From positions 1-64,000 of the forward strand of contig NZ_KQ410724.1 in NCBI RefSeq assembly GCF_001262505.1: 64,000 nucleotides of DNA. The letters are read 5' to 3'. The stretch comes from Shinella sp. SUS2. Its GTDB lineage: Bacteria; Pseudomonadota; Alphaproteobacteria; Rhizobiales; Rhizobiaceae. Both the position numbers and the translations under genes were made by a program. Under the pieces are notes generated by a model. That model had not been told where the DNA came from. It saw nothing but the letters and a program-made list of their open reading frames with translations, and searched no databases. Shown in pieces: positions 33,050 to 42,316 of the stretch; the first letter of the stretch is position 1; each line of letters starts with the position of its first letter.

Positions 33050-35413
33050 TCAGGCGCGGGCGCGGCGGTCGGGGCTCTGGGCGGCCTCGCGGGCCTTTTC
33101 GACAAGCCGCTGCATCGCCCAGATGCCGATCTCCTCGAGGGTGAGGGGGCGGCTGATCAGATAACCCTGATAGAGGTCGCAGCCGGCCGCGGCGAGCAGC
33201 GCCATCTTCTCGGTCGTGTCGACGCCTTCCGCGATCACCGACATGTCCTGTGCATGGCAAAGCGCGACGAGAGCCCGCAGCGTCGGCAGCGCCGCCGAAC
33301 GGGTGAGGCTCTCGACCAGCTCGCGGTCGAGCTTGATGGTCTCGGCCGGGTATTCGATGATCTGCTGCACGGACGTGTAGCCCGCGCCGAAATCGTCGAT
33401 GGAAATGCGGAAGCCGCGGGCGCGCAGGATCTCGATGTTGCGGCGGGACTGCTCGCCGAGCTTGACGGCGAAAGTCTCGGTCAGCTCGATCTCGATCAGG
33501 CGGGCATCGATGCCGTGCCGGTCGGCGCTGTCGCAGAAATGGTCGCTGATCGACTTCGTGTAGAGCTCGGCGGACGAGATGTTGATGCACAGGATCGTCT
33601 CGGTGCCGAACAGCTTGCGGATCTGGCCGTATTCGGCCATCGCCCGGTCGATCACCCACCAGTCGATCTTGCTGAAGAGGCCGGTCGTCTCGGCGATCGG
33701 GATGAATTCGTCGGGCGTCACGCGGCCAAGCACCGGCGAGGTCCAGCGCAACAGCGCCTCGCAACCCGTCACCTTGCCGTGGCCATCGACGATCGGCATG
33801 TAGACGAGGTAGAATTCGCGGTCCGGGTCGAGGACGCGCAACTCCTCTTCGATGCGGCGCTGGCGGTTGCGTTTTTCGTGCAGCGAGCGGGAATAGCGGG
33901 CCGAGCCGTTCTTGCCCTGGGATTTCGCCTGGTACATGGCGGCATCGGCATTGGCGACGAGTTCGGGCAGCGTGCGGGCATCCTCCGGATAGACGGCGAT
34001 GCCGATACTGGCGGTGACCGGATAGGCCTTGTCGAGCACCTCGAACCCCTCGGCAAAGAGGGCGAGGATCTTTTCGGAGATCTCCGTGATCGTGCCGCTG
34101 CCCGGCTGGCAGCGCAGCATGATGGCGAATTCGTCACCGGAAAGGCGGGCGAACAGGCCGTCCGGCAGGCCGCGCTCGGAAACGACGCAGGCGACGATGG
34201 TCGAGATGCGGTCGGCCAGCGTCTTCAGCAACTCGTCGCCGATCTTGTGGCCGTGCTTGTCGTTGACGAACTTGAAGTTGTCGACGTCGATGAAGAGCAG
34301 CGTGCAGCCGATATCCTCGGCCTCCGCCTCCTGCAGGATCTGCGTGGAGCGGATATTGAAATATTCGCGGTTCGAAATGCCCGTCAGCGTGTCCGTCCAC
34401 GAGGCGTTCTGCACGAGGTCGAAGGACTGCATGGAGTGGTCGTGCAGCCGCTTGACGTTGGCCGACAGGCGGCCGATCTCGCCGATCTCGTTCATTTCTG
34501 GCAGGGCGCTGCGGTTGCCGGTCATCACGTCGGTGAGCTGGCGGTCGAGCTTGGCGATCGGGTTGGTGATGTAGCGGCGCACCAGGCCGAGTACGAGGAC
34601 GATCGTGCACAGGCTGAGCGCAATGGCGCCGAGCGCGAGCAGCGATTTCAGCGTCGAAAGCCGGTTGTCGAGGAAGGTGGGTTCCGGCGTCAGCCGCGCA
34701 AAGAGCGAGGGGCTGAGTGTCGCGGTCGCGGAAAGCCCGCCCTGCGCCAGAAGCTGGTGCTGGCCGATTTCGATCGTCGTGCCATATTCCTTTTCCAGCG
34801 CCCGCTTCATGTCGAGGAAGAGTTTGGGCCGAACCGCGGTCTGCACCAGGATCGCGCCGTTCTTGGCGCTGGCGACCGGTCGGTTGAAGGTCAAGGGATC
34901 GATGAACTCCGAATGCACGATCAGCGGCTCGATGCCGGCCGTGTTGAGATAGCTCCAGGAGGAGAGCCGCGGGCTCTCGATCACCTGCCTTGCGTGCTGG
35001 ATCTGCTGCGGTGTGATCTCCGCGAACGGATCGTCGCTGTCCTCGAAGTAATAATCGACGGTCAGCGGCGGGCGGATGATCGCCACCGAGATGAAGCGCT
35101 TGCGGTCGTCGGAGAGCGAGGTGATGCTCTGCTGCAGGCGCACGCCGAGCGCGGTGTTGCGATAGGCGGCATCGGGCTCGTTGACGAAGAGGCGAACCGC
35201 GCCGCCCTCGACGAGCGAGTAGATGAAGCTGCGGTTCTGCGTCACCTCGTTCTGGAAGACGGCGGTGAGCAGGCCCATCTGCTGCCACAGGCGGGCGCGT
35301 TCCAGCGCGAGGATGGACGAGCTCTGCACGTAGTAGATCAGCGAGGCGGCGAGCACATAGCCTGCGAGCACGACCGGGAAAATGAGGGAAAGGGCGCGTT
35401 TACCGAGCGTCAC
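33050..35413 (-). CDS. membrane GGDEF-EAL protein (c-di-GMP turnover), MbaA-like layout
   Basis: The 787-residue inner-membrane protein has membrane segments at about 9-29 and 257-277 framing a periplasmic sensor of about 225 residues, a HAMP linker, a GGDEF domain (about 335-505) and an EAL domain (about 520-775). The diguanylate cyclase signature reads SGDEF (425-429), a changed first glycine that may weaken synthesis. The EAL domain looks intact: EALLRW at 552, then IDDFGAGYTS and IKLDRELV. It begins 14 bases inside the end of the PotD-like gene. That pairing resembles NspS-MbaA of Vibrio cholerae, where a periplasmic polyamine-binding protein sets the activity of such an enzyme. Confidence 0.9.
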   Translation of the reverse strand: MTLGKRALSLIFPVVLAGYVLAASLIYYVQSSSILALERARLWQQMGLLTAVFQNEVTQNRSFIYSLVEGGAVRLFVNEPDAAYRNTALGVRLQQSITSLSDDRKRFISVAIIRPPLTVDYYFEDSDDPFAEITPQQIQHARQVIESPRLSSWSYLNTAGIEPLIVHSEFIDPLTFNRPVASAKNGAILVQTAVRPKLFLDMKRALEKEYGTTIEIGQHQLLAQGGLSATATLSPSLFARLTPEPTFLDNRLSTLKSLLALGAIALSLCTIVLVLGLVRRYITNPIAKLDRQLTDVMTGNRSALPEMNEIGEIGRLSANVKRLHDHSMQSFDLVQNASWTDTLTGISNREYFNIRSTQILQEAEAEDIGCTLLFIDVDNFKFVNDKHGHKIGDELLKTLADRISTIVACVVSERGLPDGLFARLSGDEFAIMLRCQPGSGTITEISEKILALFAEGFEVLDKAYPVTASIGIAVYPEDARTLPELVANADAAMYQAKSQGKNGSARYSRSLHEKRNRQRRIEEELRVLDPDREFYLVYMPIVDGHGKVTGCEALLRWTSPVLGRVTPDEFIPIAETTGLFSKIDWWVIDRAMAEYGQIRKLFGTETILCINISSAELYTKSISDHFCDSADRHGIDARLIEIELTETFAVKLGEQSRRNIEILRARGFRISIDDFGAGYTSVQQIIEYPAETIKLDRELVESLTRSAALPTLRALVALCHAQDMSVIAEGVDTTEKMALLAAAGCDLYQGYLISRPLTLEEIGIWAMQRLVEKAREAAQSPDRRARA

Positions 35414-36449
35414 TGATCTGGGCCAGACTGCTGATGATGCGGCGGCGGGCCTGGACCGATTGCACGGTCAGTTCCTCCTGAAACTGGCTTTTGGCCAGGA
35501 TTTCCGGTGCGGCATAGATTTCGGGATTGGAGCGTATGTCTTCCGGAAGCAGCGCCAGTGCGGCGGTGCTTGCGGTGGGCATGTTGAGCTTGACGGCGTT
35601 GCGGGCGCCGTTCCTGGCGTTGCTGATATAGTCGATCAGCTTCAGCGCCAGGGCCTTGTTGTTCGAGCGTTCGCTGACGGAGACGCAGTCGAGCCAGGAA
35701 AGCGTGCCTTCCTTCGGCACGACGTAGCGCCAGAGGCCCGGTGAGGAGACCTTGTCGTTCAGCGTGTACTGGTCGCCGCTGTAACCGAGCGCCATGTAGA
35801 TGTTCGGCCCCTTGTCCGGGCTCTGCACCGAGGTGACGACATAGTCGTAGGTGAGCACATAGGGCGCCTGCGCCTTCATCAGCTCGTAGGCCGCCTTCAG
35901 CGTCTCGTTGTCATTGGCGTTGACCGACTTGCCGAGCAGGGCGAGCGGCGCGACGAAGGCTTCGGCGTGGTCGCCGTACATGGCGATATGGCCGCGTAGG
36001 CTTTCGGCCGGCTTCATCATGTCCGCCCAGGAGGTCGGCGGCGTCGTGATCTTGTCGGAGCGGTAGAGGATGCCCATCGTGCCCCACAGATAGGGCACGC
36101 CGTAGCCGCCGCAGCGGCCCGACCAGCTTTCCGCATAGTCCTTCAGCGATGGGACGTTGTCGGCACTCAGCGTGGCGATGACGCCGCGTTTGCCGTAGAG
36201 CCGTGCGCCGTTCTCATTGGTCACGACGACGTCGACATTGGCGTTCGGATCGGCAAGGATCTTGTCCCGCACGTCGCCGCTGTCATAGAAGGTCTGGCGC
36301 ACCTCGATGCCGGTTTCGGCGGTCCAGTCGGCAAGAATCTGCTCGTCGATATAGGCTTCCCAGATCAACAGGTTAAGCGTGGTCGCATGCGCCGGGCCCG
36401 TGGTGCCGAAGGCCGCCAGTGAGACTGCTGCAAGAAAAGCGCCGCGCAT
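35400..36449 (-). CDS. PotD-like periplasmic polyamine-binding protein (possible NspS-type sensor)
   Basis: From the ATG at 36449 the 349-residue product has a clean signal peptide (MRGAFLAAVSLAAFG, ...AHA). A TTG at 36494 would add 15 residues and is less likely. The mature sequence follows spermidine/putrescine-binding PotD proteins: LLIWEAYIDEQILADWTAETG, DVVVTN, GVPYLWGTMGILYRSDK and MALGYSGD. No permease or ATPase genes of a polyamine transporter lie beside it. Instead its 3' end overlaps a membrane GGDEF-EAL gene by 14 bases. It therefore looks like a ligand sensor rather than a transport protein; the ligand is inferred, not shown. Confidence 0.83.
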   Translation of the reverse strand: MRGAFLAAVSLAAFGTTGPAHATTLNLLIWEAYIDEQILADWTAETGIEVRQTFYDSGDVRDKILADPNANVDVVVTNENGARLYGKRGVIATLSADNVPSLKDYAESWSGRCGGYGVPYLWGTMGILYRSDKITTPPTSWADMMKPAESLRGHIAMYGDHAEAFVAPLALLGKSVNANDNETLKAAYELMKAQAPYVLTYDYVVTSVQSPDKGPNIYMALGYSGDQYTLNDKVSSPGLWRYVVPKEGTLSWLDCVSVSERSNNKALALKLIDYISNARNGARNAVKLNMPTASTAALALLPEDIRSNPEIYAAPEILAKSQFQEELTVQSVQARRRIISSLAQISDAR

Positions 36450-36678
36450 GCCGAAGGCCCCGTTGCCGTTACGTGCGGTGAGGATAGTCGGCAAGACTTT
36501 ATGAAGCGTTACAACCTCTAAGCCTGTATTCGCTGGTGTTCAACCGTGGCACAGTCCTGCCGCTTTTACCGGTCGTGATATATATTGTGGACGTGGCCGC
36601 GGGCTGCCGGGCCTGTGGTTGGCCTATAGCCGGCCGCGCACTATGGTCGCCGACCGCGCCAACCCAGAGGAATTCGAC

Positions 36679-38988
36679 ATGGCCCCGACACCGCTCAAGA
36701 TCGCGAACCTGATCGCCGCCGAGATCAAGGCGACCTCCGCGCAGGTTTCCGCCGCCGTGGCGCTCATCGACGAGGGGGCGACGGTGCCCTTCATCGCGCG
36801 CTACCGCAAGGAAGTGACCGGCGGTCTCGACGATACGCAGCTGCGCACGCTGTCCGAACGGTTGACCTATCTGCGCGAGCTGGAGGCGCGCCGTGCCTCG
36901 ATCCTCGAATCGATTGCGGGGCAGGGCAAGCTGACGGACGAGCTTGCGGCGAAGATCGCCACGGTTGCGACCAAGGCGGAGCTCGAGGACATCTATCTGC
37001 CCTACAAGCCCAAGCGCCGCACCAAGGCGGAGATCGCCCGCGAGCGCGGCCTCGGGCCGCTTGCCGAACAGATCCTCACGGACCGTGCACTGGTGCCGGC
37101 GGAGCTTGCCGAAAAATTCCTGTCGGCCGAGGTGCCCGACGTCAAGACGGCGCTGGAAGGCGCGCGTGACATCGTCGCCGAGCAGTTTACGGAAAATGCC
37201 GATCTCCTGAAGCGCCTGCGCGAATACATGAAGGACAACGCCTTCCTGCGCTCGCGGGTCGTCGAGGGGAAAAAGGAGGCCGGGGCGAAGTTCTCCGACT
37301 ACTTCGACCATACCGAACGCTGGGCGACGGTGCCGGGGCACCGGGCGCTCGCCATGCTGCGCGGCTGGAACGAGGAGTTCCTGTCGGTCGACATCGTCGT
37401 CGACCAGGACAGCACCGAGGCCGTCAAGCCGGTGGAACGCATCATCGCTTCCTTCTATGCCATCGGCACGAAGCCGGGCGACAAGTGGCTGGCCGAGGTG
37501 ATCGGCTGGACCTGGCGGGTGAAACTCTCCATGTCGCTGTCGCTCGACCTGATGCGCGAGATGCGCGAACGCTCCGAGGAGGAAGCGATCCGCGTCTTTG
37601 CCCGCAATCTCAAGGACCTGTTGCTCGCCGCTCCTGCCGGCACGCGCGCCACGATGGGCCTCGACCCGGGCATCCGCACCGGCGTCAAGGTCGCCATCAT
37701 CGACAACACCGGCAAGGTGCTCGAGACGACGACCGTCTACCCGTTCCCGCCGAGGAACGATGTGCGCGGCACACAGGCTGAGCTAGCGTCGCTCATCCGC
37801 AAGCACAAGATCGAGCTGATCGCCATCGGCAATGGCACCGGCAGCCGCGAGACGGAAAAGCTCGTCGCCGATCTGCTCGACCAGCTGCCGGCACCCAAGC
37901 CCACCAAGGTCATCGTCTCGGAAGCCGGTGCCTCCGTCTATTCCGCCTCGGAAACGGCGGCCGCCGAATTTCCGAACCTCGACGTCTCGCTGCGCGGCGC
38001 CGTTTCCATCGCCCGCCGTCTGCAGGATCCGCTTGCCGAACTGGTGAAGATCGAGCCGAAGTCGATCGGCGTCGGTCAGTACCAGCACGATGTCGACCAG
38101 GGAAAGCTCTCCCGCTCGCTGGATGCGGTTGTGGAAGACGCGGTGAACGCCGTCGGTGTCGACCTCAACACCGCCTCCGCGCCGCTTCTCGCGCGCGTCT
38201 CCGGCCTCGGCAAATCCTCCGCCGAAGCGATCGTCGCGCATCGTGATGCCAATGGCCCGTTCGAAAGCCGCAAGGAGCTGATGAAGGTCTCGCGCCTTGG
38301 TGCGCGCACCTTCGAGCAATGTGCCGGGTTCCTGCGCATTCCGAACGGCAAGGAGCCGCTTGACGCGTCCTCGGTGCATCCCGAAGCCTATGGCGTCGCC
38401 AAGAAGATCGTCGCGGCCTGCGGGCGGGACGTGCGCGCGCTGATGGGCGACAGCGCGGCGCTGAAGCAACTTGACCCGAAGGTGTTCGTCGACGAGCGCT
38501 TCGGCCTGCCGACGGTCAAGGACATCCTTGCTGAACTGGAAAAACCCGGCCGCGACCCGCGTCCGGAATTCCGGACCGCGACCTTTGCCGACGGCATCGA
38601 TGACATCAAGGACCTCAAGGTCGGCATGCTCCTGGAGGGCACGGTGACGAACGTCGCCGCCTTCGGCGCCTTCGTCGACATCGGTGTGCATCAGGACGGC
38701 CTCGTGCATGTGTCCCAGCTCGCCGACCGCTTCGTCAAGGACCCGCACGAGGTGGTCAAGGCCGGCGACGTGGTGAAGGTGCGCGTCACCGAGGTGGATG
38801 TGCCGCGCAAGCGCATCGGTCTCACCATGCGCAAGGACGGCGGCGCGCCAGCCGCCCGCGACAATGCTCCGCGGGGCGACAAGAATGCCCAGATGCAGCC
38901 GAAGTTCAGCCAGGCGGCCCCCAAGCAGCAGGCGCCCTCGCAAGGCGCTTTCGGTGCAGCGCTCGCCGAGGCGATGAAGCGAAAATAA
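36679..38988 (+). CDS. tex: RNA-binding transcription accessory protein Tex
   Basis: The 769-residue product matches Tex/YhgF from end to end: helical N-terminal domain ([19 protein letters not shown]), YqgF nuclease-like domain ([18 protein letters not shown]), helix-hairpin-helix DNA-binding motifs (about 500-570, [18 protein letters not shown]) and a C-terminal S1 RNA-binding domain (about 650-720, [16 protein letters not shown]). Tex influences transcription and stress tolerance. The start at 36679 follows AGAGGA; the frame extends 20 codons upstream without support. The Lys/Gln/Ala-rich tail is common. Confidence 0.95.
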   Translation: MAPTPLKIANLIAAEIKATSAQVSAAVALIDEGATVPFIARYRKEVTGGLDDTQLRTLSERLTYLRELEARRASILESIAGQGKLTDELAAKIATVATKAELEDIYLPYKPKRRTKAEIARERGLGPLAEQILTDRALVPAELAEKFLSAEVPDVKTALEGARDIVAEQFTENADLLKRLREYMKDNAFLRSRVVEGKKEAGAKFSDYFDHTERWATVPGHRALAMLRGWNEEFLSVDIVVDQDSTEAVKPVERIIASFYAIGTKPGDKWLAEVIGWTWRVKLSMSLSLDLMREMRERSEEEAIRVFARNLKDLLLAAPAGTRATMGLDPGIRTGVKVAIIDNTGKVLETTTVYPFPPRNDVRGTQAELASLIRKHKIELIAIGNGTGSRETEKLVADLLDQLPAPKPTKVIVSEAGASVYSASETAAAEFPNLDVSLRGAVSIARRLQDPLAELVKIEPKSIGVGQYQHDVDQGKLSRSLDAVVEDAVNAVGVDLNTASAPLLARVSGLGKSSAEAIVAHRDANGPFESRKELMKVSRLGARTFEQCAGFLRIPNGKEPLDASSVHPEAYGVAKKIVAACGRDVRALMGDSAALKQLDPKVFVDERFGLPTVKDILAELEKPGRDPRPEFRTATFADGIDDIKDLKVGMLLEGTVTNVAAFGAFVDIGVHQDGLVHVSQLADRFVKDPHEVVKAGDVVKVRVTEVDVPRKRIGLTMRKDGGAPAARDNAPRGDKNAQMQPKFSQAAPKQQAPSQGAFGAALAEAMKRK

Positions 38989-39135
38989 GGCAAAGCCCTA
39001 GTTTTCCTAATGGCTGTCGGCAGAAATCGTCGTTTGTCTTGAATCGCCTCACCGCCCATAGTCGCGGTGTGGGCGGGCTCAAGCGGGCCGGGCGTTGCAA
39101 AGCGCGCCCGGTGTCCGGCAAACAGGAAACAAGAC

Positions 39136-40029
39136 ATGACGATGACGATTTCACGCCGCCAGGCCATGGCCGGCGCTCTCCTTGCCATTCCCGCGGTTTC
39201 CGCGCTGACGGCCGGCACCAGCCGCGCCGCCGGCGAGGATCTCGCGCAACGGCTTGCCGCGCTGGAGGCGCGTCACGGCGGGCGCATCGGCGTTGCCATA
39301 CATAATCTTTCGACGGGCGCGCGGCTCGGCCACAACACGGATGAACGCTTCCTGATGTGCAGCACCTTCAAGGCGCTGCTGGCGGGCCATATCCTCGCCC
39401 GGGTGGATCGGGGCGAAGAGACGCTGGACCGGCGCATCGTCGTGAAGAAGGCGGACCTCGTGGACTGGTCGCCGGTGGTGGAAACGCGTGTCGGCGGGAA
39501 GGGCATCTCGATCGCCGAACTCTGCGAGGCGACCATCACGTTCAGCGACAATGCCGCCGCCAACCTGCTGCTTGCCGCATCGGGCGGGCCGGAGGCCGTC
39601 ACGGCGTTCCTGCGCGGCCTTGGCGATGCGGTAACGCGGCTCGACCGCACGGAGCCGACGCTCAACTACCATGAGACGCCGGACGACGTGCGCGACACGA
39701 CGACACCGACCGCCATGGTGGAGACGCTGCGCAGGCTGGTTTTTGCCGACGTGCTGTCGGCGCGTTCGAAGGCGCAGCTTGCCGCCTGGCTGGTGATGAA
39801 CAAGACGGGCGACGCGCGGCTGCGCGCGGGTTTTCCGGCGGACTGGATAGCCGGCGACAAGACCGGCACCAACGGTGACAAGGCCGGCAATGCCAACGAC
39901 GTCGCCATCGCCTGGTCGCCGGACCGCGGCGCCATCATCGTTGCAGCCTTCTGCGAAATCCCCGGCATTTCCGGCGACGAGCGCAATGCCGTCATTGCCG
40001 AGATCGGGCGCATCGCGGCCGAGGTCTGA
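39136..40029 (+). CDS. class A beta-lactamase
   Basis: The 297-residue product has a signal peptide with a twin-arginine-like start (TISRRQAMAGALLAIPA). All class A motifs are present: STFK with nucleophile Ser76 and Lys79, SDN at 137-139, ELN-type ExxxN with Glu173 and Asn177, and KTG at 242-244. It hydrolyses beta-lactams in the periplasm. Cys75 precedes the nucleophile, but the position where carbapenemases of the KPC/SME type have the partner cysteine is Asn, so that disulfide is absent. No ampR-type regulator is adjacent. Spectrum cannot be read from sequence. Confidence 0.93.
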   Translation: MTMTISRRQAMAGALLAIPAVSALTAGTSRAAGEDLAQRLAALEARHGGRIGVAIHNLSTGARLGHNTDERFLMCSTFKALLAGHILARVDRGEETLDRRIVVKKADLVDWSPVVETRVGGKGISIAELCEATITFSDNAAANLLLAASGGPEAVTAFLRGLGDAVTRLDRTEPTLNYHETPDDVRDTTTPTAMVETLRRLVFADVLSARSKAQLAAWLVMNKTGDARLRAGFPADWIAGDKTGTNGDKAGNANDVAIAWSPDRGAIIVAAFCEIPGISGDERNAVIAEIGRIAAEV

Positions 40030-40072
40030 GACGTTACGGTTCAAGCCGAGGCGCCGCCCTTGCGACGGTGCC

Positions 40073-40396
40073 TCAGTCCTCCAGGTCGCCCTTGAGCGCT
40101 GAAAGAACGTTCATCGCATGGCCGGCATACTGGCTGATCCAGCGGTCATGGATTGCCTGGATCGGCAGGGCATTGAGGTGGTTCCAGCGTTCGCGGCCCT
40201 CACGGCGGGCGACGATCAGCTCCGCCTCTTCCAGCACCTTGAGGTGTTGCATGACCGTGCAGCGGTCCATTTCCCCGAAGCGCTCGCACAGTGCGCCCGT
40301 CGTCAGCGGCGCATCCTTGATTGCGTCCAGCATCTGCCGCCGTTTGCCATTGGCCAGCGCCTTGAAAACGGCGTCCTGTTTCGATTCGCTTGACAT
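40073..40396 (-). CDS. ArsR-family transcriptional regulator
   Basis: The 107-residue product is a winged-helix repressor: KALANGKRRQMLDAIKDAPLTTGALCERFG, MDRCTVMQHLKVLEEAELIVARREGRERW. No obvious metal-binding cysteine pair of the ELCVCDL type is seen, so it may belong to the ArsR subgroup that accompanies SRPBCC and VOC genes. It is divergent from those genes, and an 8-bp palindrome overlaps its own start codon, so autorepression and control of the divergent pair are likely. Confidence 0.9.
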   Translation of the reverse strand: MSSESKQDAVFKALANGKRRQMLDAIKDAPLTTGALCERFGEMDRCTVMQHLKVLEEAELIVARREGRERWNHLNALPIQAIHDRWISQYAGHAMNVLSALKGDLED

Positions 40397-40414
40397 GTTA
40401 TATTTTTATAACAT
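40395..40414. promoter_or_regulatory. palindromic operator in the arsR-SRPBCC intergenic region
   Basis: ATGTTATA-TTTT-TATAACAT is a perfect 8-bp inverted repeat, strongly AT-rich within a GC-rich region. It overlaps the arsR start codon (40394-40396) and lies 56 bases before the SRPBCC gene. The symmetry and size suit an ArsR dimer. Confidence 0.7.
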
Positions 40415-40469
40415 ATTTTGACGGCAAACAAGATCGAAAGGGGCGCTTCTGCCCCGGAAGGAGGACGGC

Positions 40470-40958
40470 ATGACGCTGGAATTTCGTGTGAACGGGCGTA
40501 TCGGCAAGCCGATTGCCGAGGTGTTCGATGCGGTGGTCAATCCGAAGAAGCTCAGCGGCTACTTCACCACCATCGGCGGGGCGAGCGCGCCGCTGGTCGA
40601 GGGCACGACGGTCACCTGGTGGGGCATGGCCCCGGTCGTCGTCGACGAGGTGGAGGAGAACGCCCTGATCGTCTTCCGCTGGGATGCCATGGTGGACGAG
40701 GGGGAGGCGCCCTACAGGACGCGCGTCGAGATGCGCTTCAAGCCGCTGGAGGACGGCGGCACGATGGTGACCATCGCCGAGACCGGCTGGCGCGACAACG
40801 CCCGCGGCCAGAAAGCATCTTACATGAACTGCGAGGGCTGGTCGCAGATGCTGGCCTGCATGAAGGCCTATGTCGAATACGGCATCAACCTACGCGAGGG
40901 CTATTACCCGAGCGAGCTCAAGGGCGTCGTCGCCTCCGAGCAGCAGGATTTCACTTGA
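40470..40958 (+). CDS. SRPBCC (AHSA1-like) domain protein
   Basis: The 162-residue product has the START/Bet v1-like AHSA1 fold: RIGKPIAEVFDAVVNPKKLSGYF at the start, a central WDAMVDEGEAPYRTRVEMRFKP strand pair and a long C-terminal helix (GWSQMLACMKAYVEYG). Family members bind hydrophobic ligands or assist other proteins. GGAGG lies 7 bases before the ATG. It shares a transcript with the VOC gene 14 bases downstream and is divergent from arsR, a recurrent three-gene set of unknown physiological role. Confidence 0.85.
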   Translation: MTLEFRVNGRIGKPIAEVFDAVVNPKKLSGYFTTIGGASAPLVEGTTVTWWGMAPVVVDEVEENALIVFRWDAMVDEGEAPYRTRVEMRFKPLEDGGTMVTIAETGWRDNARGQKASYMNCEGWSQMLACMKAYVEYGINLREGYYPSELKGVVASEQQDFT

Positions 40959-40972
40959 AACGGGAGGTTGCA

Positions 40973-41335
40973 ATGACAGCTAACATCAAGGGCGGCATCA
41001 ACATCGCCATGAAGGTTCCCTCGCACCAGTACGAGGCGACACTCGCCTTCTACCGCGACGTCGTCGGGCTCGAGCCCTTCGACGACAAAGCCCCAGCAAG
41101 GGGGTTCCTGCTCGGCCCGAACCGGTTGTGGATCGACGAGGCGCCGGGCTACAGCCAGGCGGAGGTCTGGCTCGAACTCTTCACGCCCGACCACTCGGTC
41201 GCTCTCGGCCATCTCGAGCAGAACGGCGTCGTGCGCTGCGATCCGATCGAGGATCTGGGCGCAGGCTTTCGCGGCGGCTGGGTGATGAACCCGGCCAATA
41301 TCGTGCACATGGTGCGCGAGCCCGACGCCTGGTGA
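40973..41335 (+). CDS. VOC (glyoxalase/bleomycin-resistance fold) protein
   Basis: The 120-residue product has two beta-alpha-beta-beta-beta modules of the vicinal-oxygen-chelate superfamily: MKVPSHQYEATLAFYRDVVGL and a second module ending GFRGGWVMNPANIVHMVRE. Possible metal ligands are less clear than in true glyoxalase I. GGGAGG lies 6 bases before the ATG. It is the second gene of the SRPBCC-VOC pair under the divergent ArsR regulator. Function may be binding or modification of a small toxic compound. Confidence 0.82.
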   Translation: MTANIKGGINIAMKVPSHQYEATLAFYRDVVGLEPFDDKAPARGFLLGPNRLWIDEAPGYSQAEVWLELFTPDHSVALGHLEQNGVVRCDPIEDLGAGFRGGWVMNPANIVHMVREPDAW

Positions 41336-41380
41336 TGAAACGGTTCGGGGACGGGCGCAAGGCCGTCCCCGAACGAGGCC

Positions 41381-42112
41381 TCAGATGGCGGCGGGCGGTG
41401 TCAGGCCGTCGGCGGCCGCCATCGGCACCGGCTGGTCGACCGGTGCCTGGTGCTGCAGCACGACGACGCGGCTGCCGGTCGGCACGCGGCCGTAGAGGTC
41501 GATGATGTCCTGGTTGAAGAGGCGGATGCAGCCGCTCGACACGGCCTTGCCGATCGACCAGGGCTCGGACGTGCCGTGGATGCGGAAGAGCGTGTCCTTG
41601 CCGTCCTTGTGCAGATAGAGCGCGCGCGGCCCCAGCGGGTTGGTAAGGCCCGGCTCCATGCCGCCGGCCCATTTCAGGTTCCGCTCCGGCTCGCGCTCGA
41701 TCATGTTCTGGGTGGGAGTCCAGCGCGGCCATTCCGCCTTTCGGCCGATGCGTGCGCCGCCCTCGAATTCCAGTCCCGCCTTGCCGACGCCAATGCCGTA
41801 GCGCATCGCCATGCCTTCGCCCTGCACGAGGTAGAGGAAGCGGTTCTGCGTGTCGATGACGATGGTGCCGGCCGGCTCGGCCGTCTGGTAGGCGACCAGC
41901 TGGCGGAAATATTTCGGGTTCACCTTGCTGATGTCCATCGCCGGCAGGGGAAAACGCTCTTCCGGATGCGGTCCGTACATGGCGACATGTATCGGGTCCG
42001 GTCCCTTCTTCACCGGCTTTGCGGTGGTGGCGCAGCTTGCGAGCGTTGCCGCAAGGGCGAGGAGGGCGAAGGGGCGGAGAGCCGCGAAAGCGCGGGCACG
42101 GGACACACACAT
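41381..42112 (-). CDS. L,D-transpeptidase lipoprotein (YkuD family)
   Basis: The 243-residue product has a lipoprotein signal peptide with lipobox LASC (Cys27), then a YkuD catalytic domain with [25 protein letters not shown], giving catalytic His179 and Cys195. L,D-transpeptidases form 3-3 peptidoglycan crosslinks or attach proteins to the wall, which in Rhizobiales is a major crosslink type. It is convergent with the VOC gene and divergent from recO. Confidence 0.92.
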   Translation of the reverse strand: MCVSRARAFAALRPFALLALAATLASCATTAKPVKKGPDPIHVAMYGPHPEERFPLPAMDISKVNPKYFRQLVAYQTAEPAGTIVIDTQNRFLYLVQGEGMAMRYGIGVGKAGLEFEGGARIGRKAEWPRWTPTQNMIEREPERNLKWAGGMEPGLTNPLGPRALYLHKDGKDTLFRIHGTSEPWSIGKAVSSGCIRLFNQDIIDLYGRVPTGSRVVVLQHQAPVDQPVPMAAADGLTPPAAI

Positions 42113-42316
42113 GAGGGGGGCACCTGTCGTTTTTCAATTCCGAAATCTGGCTTGAAAGCCTTGCGCGGGTTCTTTGTCGGCAAAGCGGGCATCGGCGCGG
42201 CGAGAAAAAAGCGAAACTGTGGCAAGGGCTTGGGTGTGTCCTTGCGGCCACGCGTCGTTCCGTCGCACATGCCATGCCGCTTGCTCCCGCGCGGGCGAGG
42301 GCGTAAGGCTTTTGCC

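Noticed and set aside
32681-35416. 911-codon plus-strand frame opposite the GGDEF-EAL gene
   Set aside because: The minus strand carries recognisable GGDEF and EAL motifs; the plus-strand product has none.
39136-40029. Beta-lactamase as a KPC/SME-type carbapenemase because of Cys75
   Set aside because: The partner cysteine after KTGT is Asn here, so the diagnostic disulfide cannot form.
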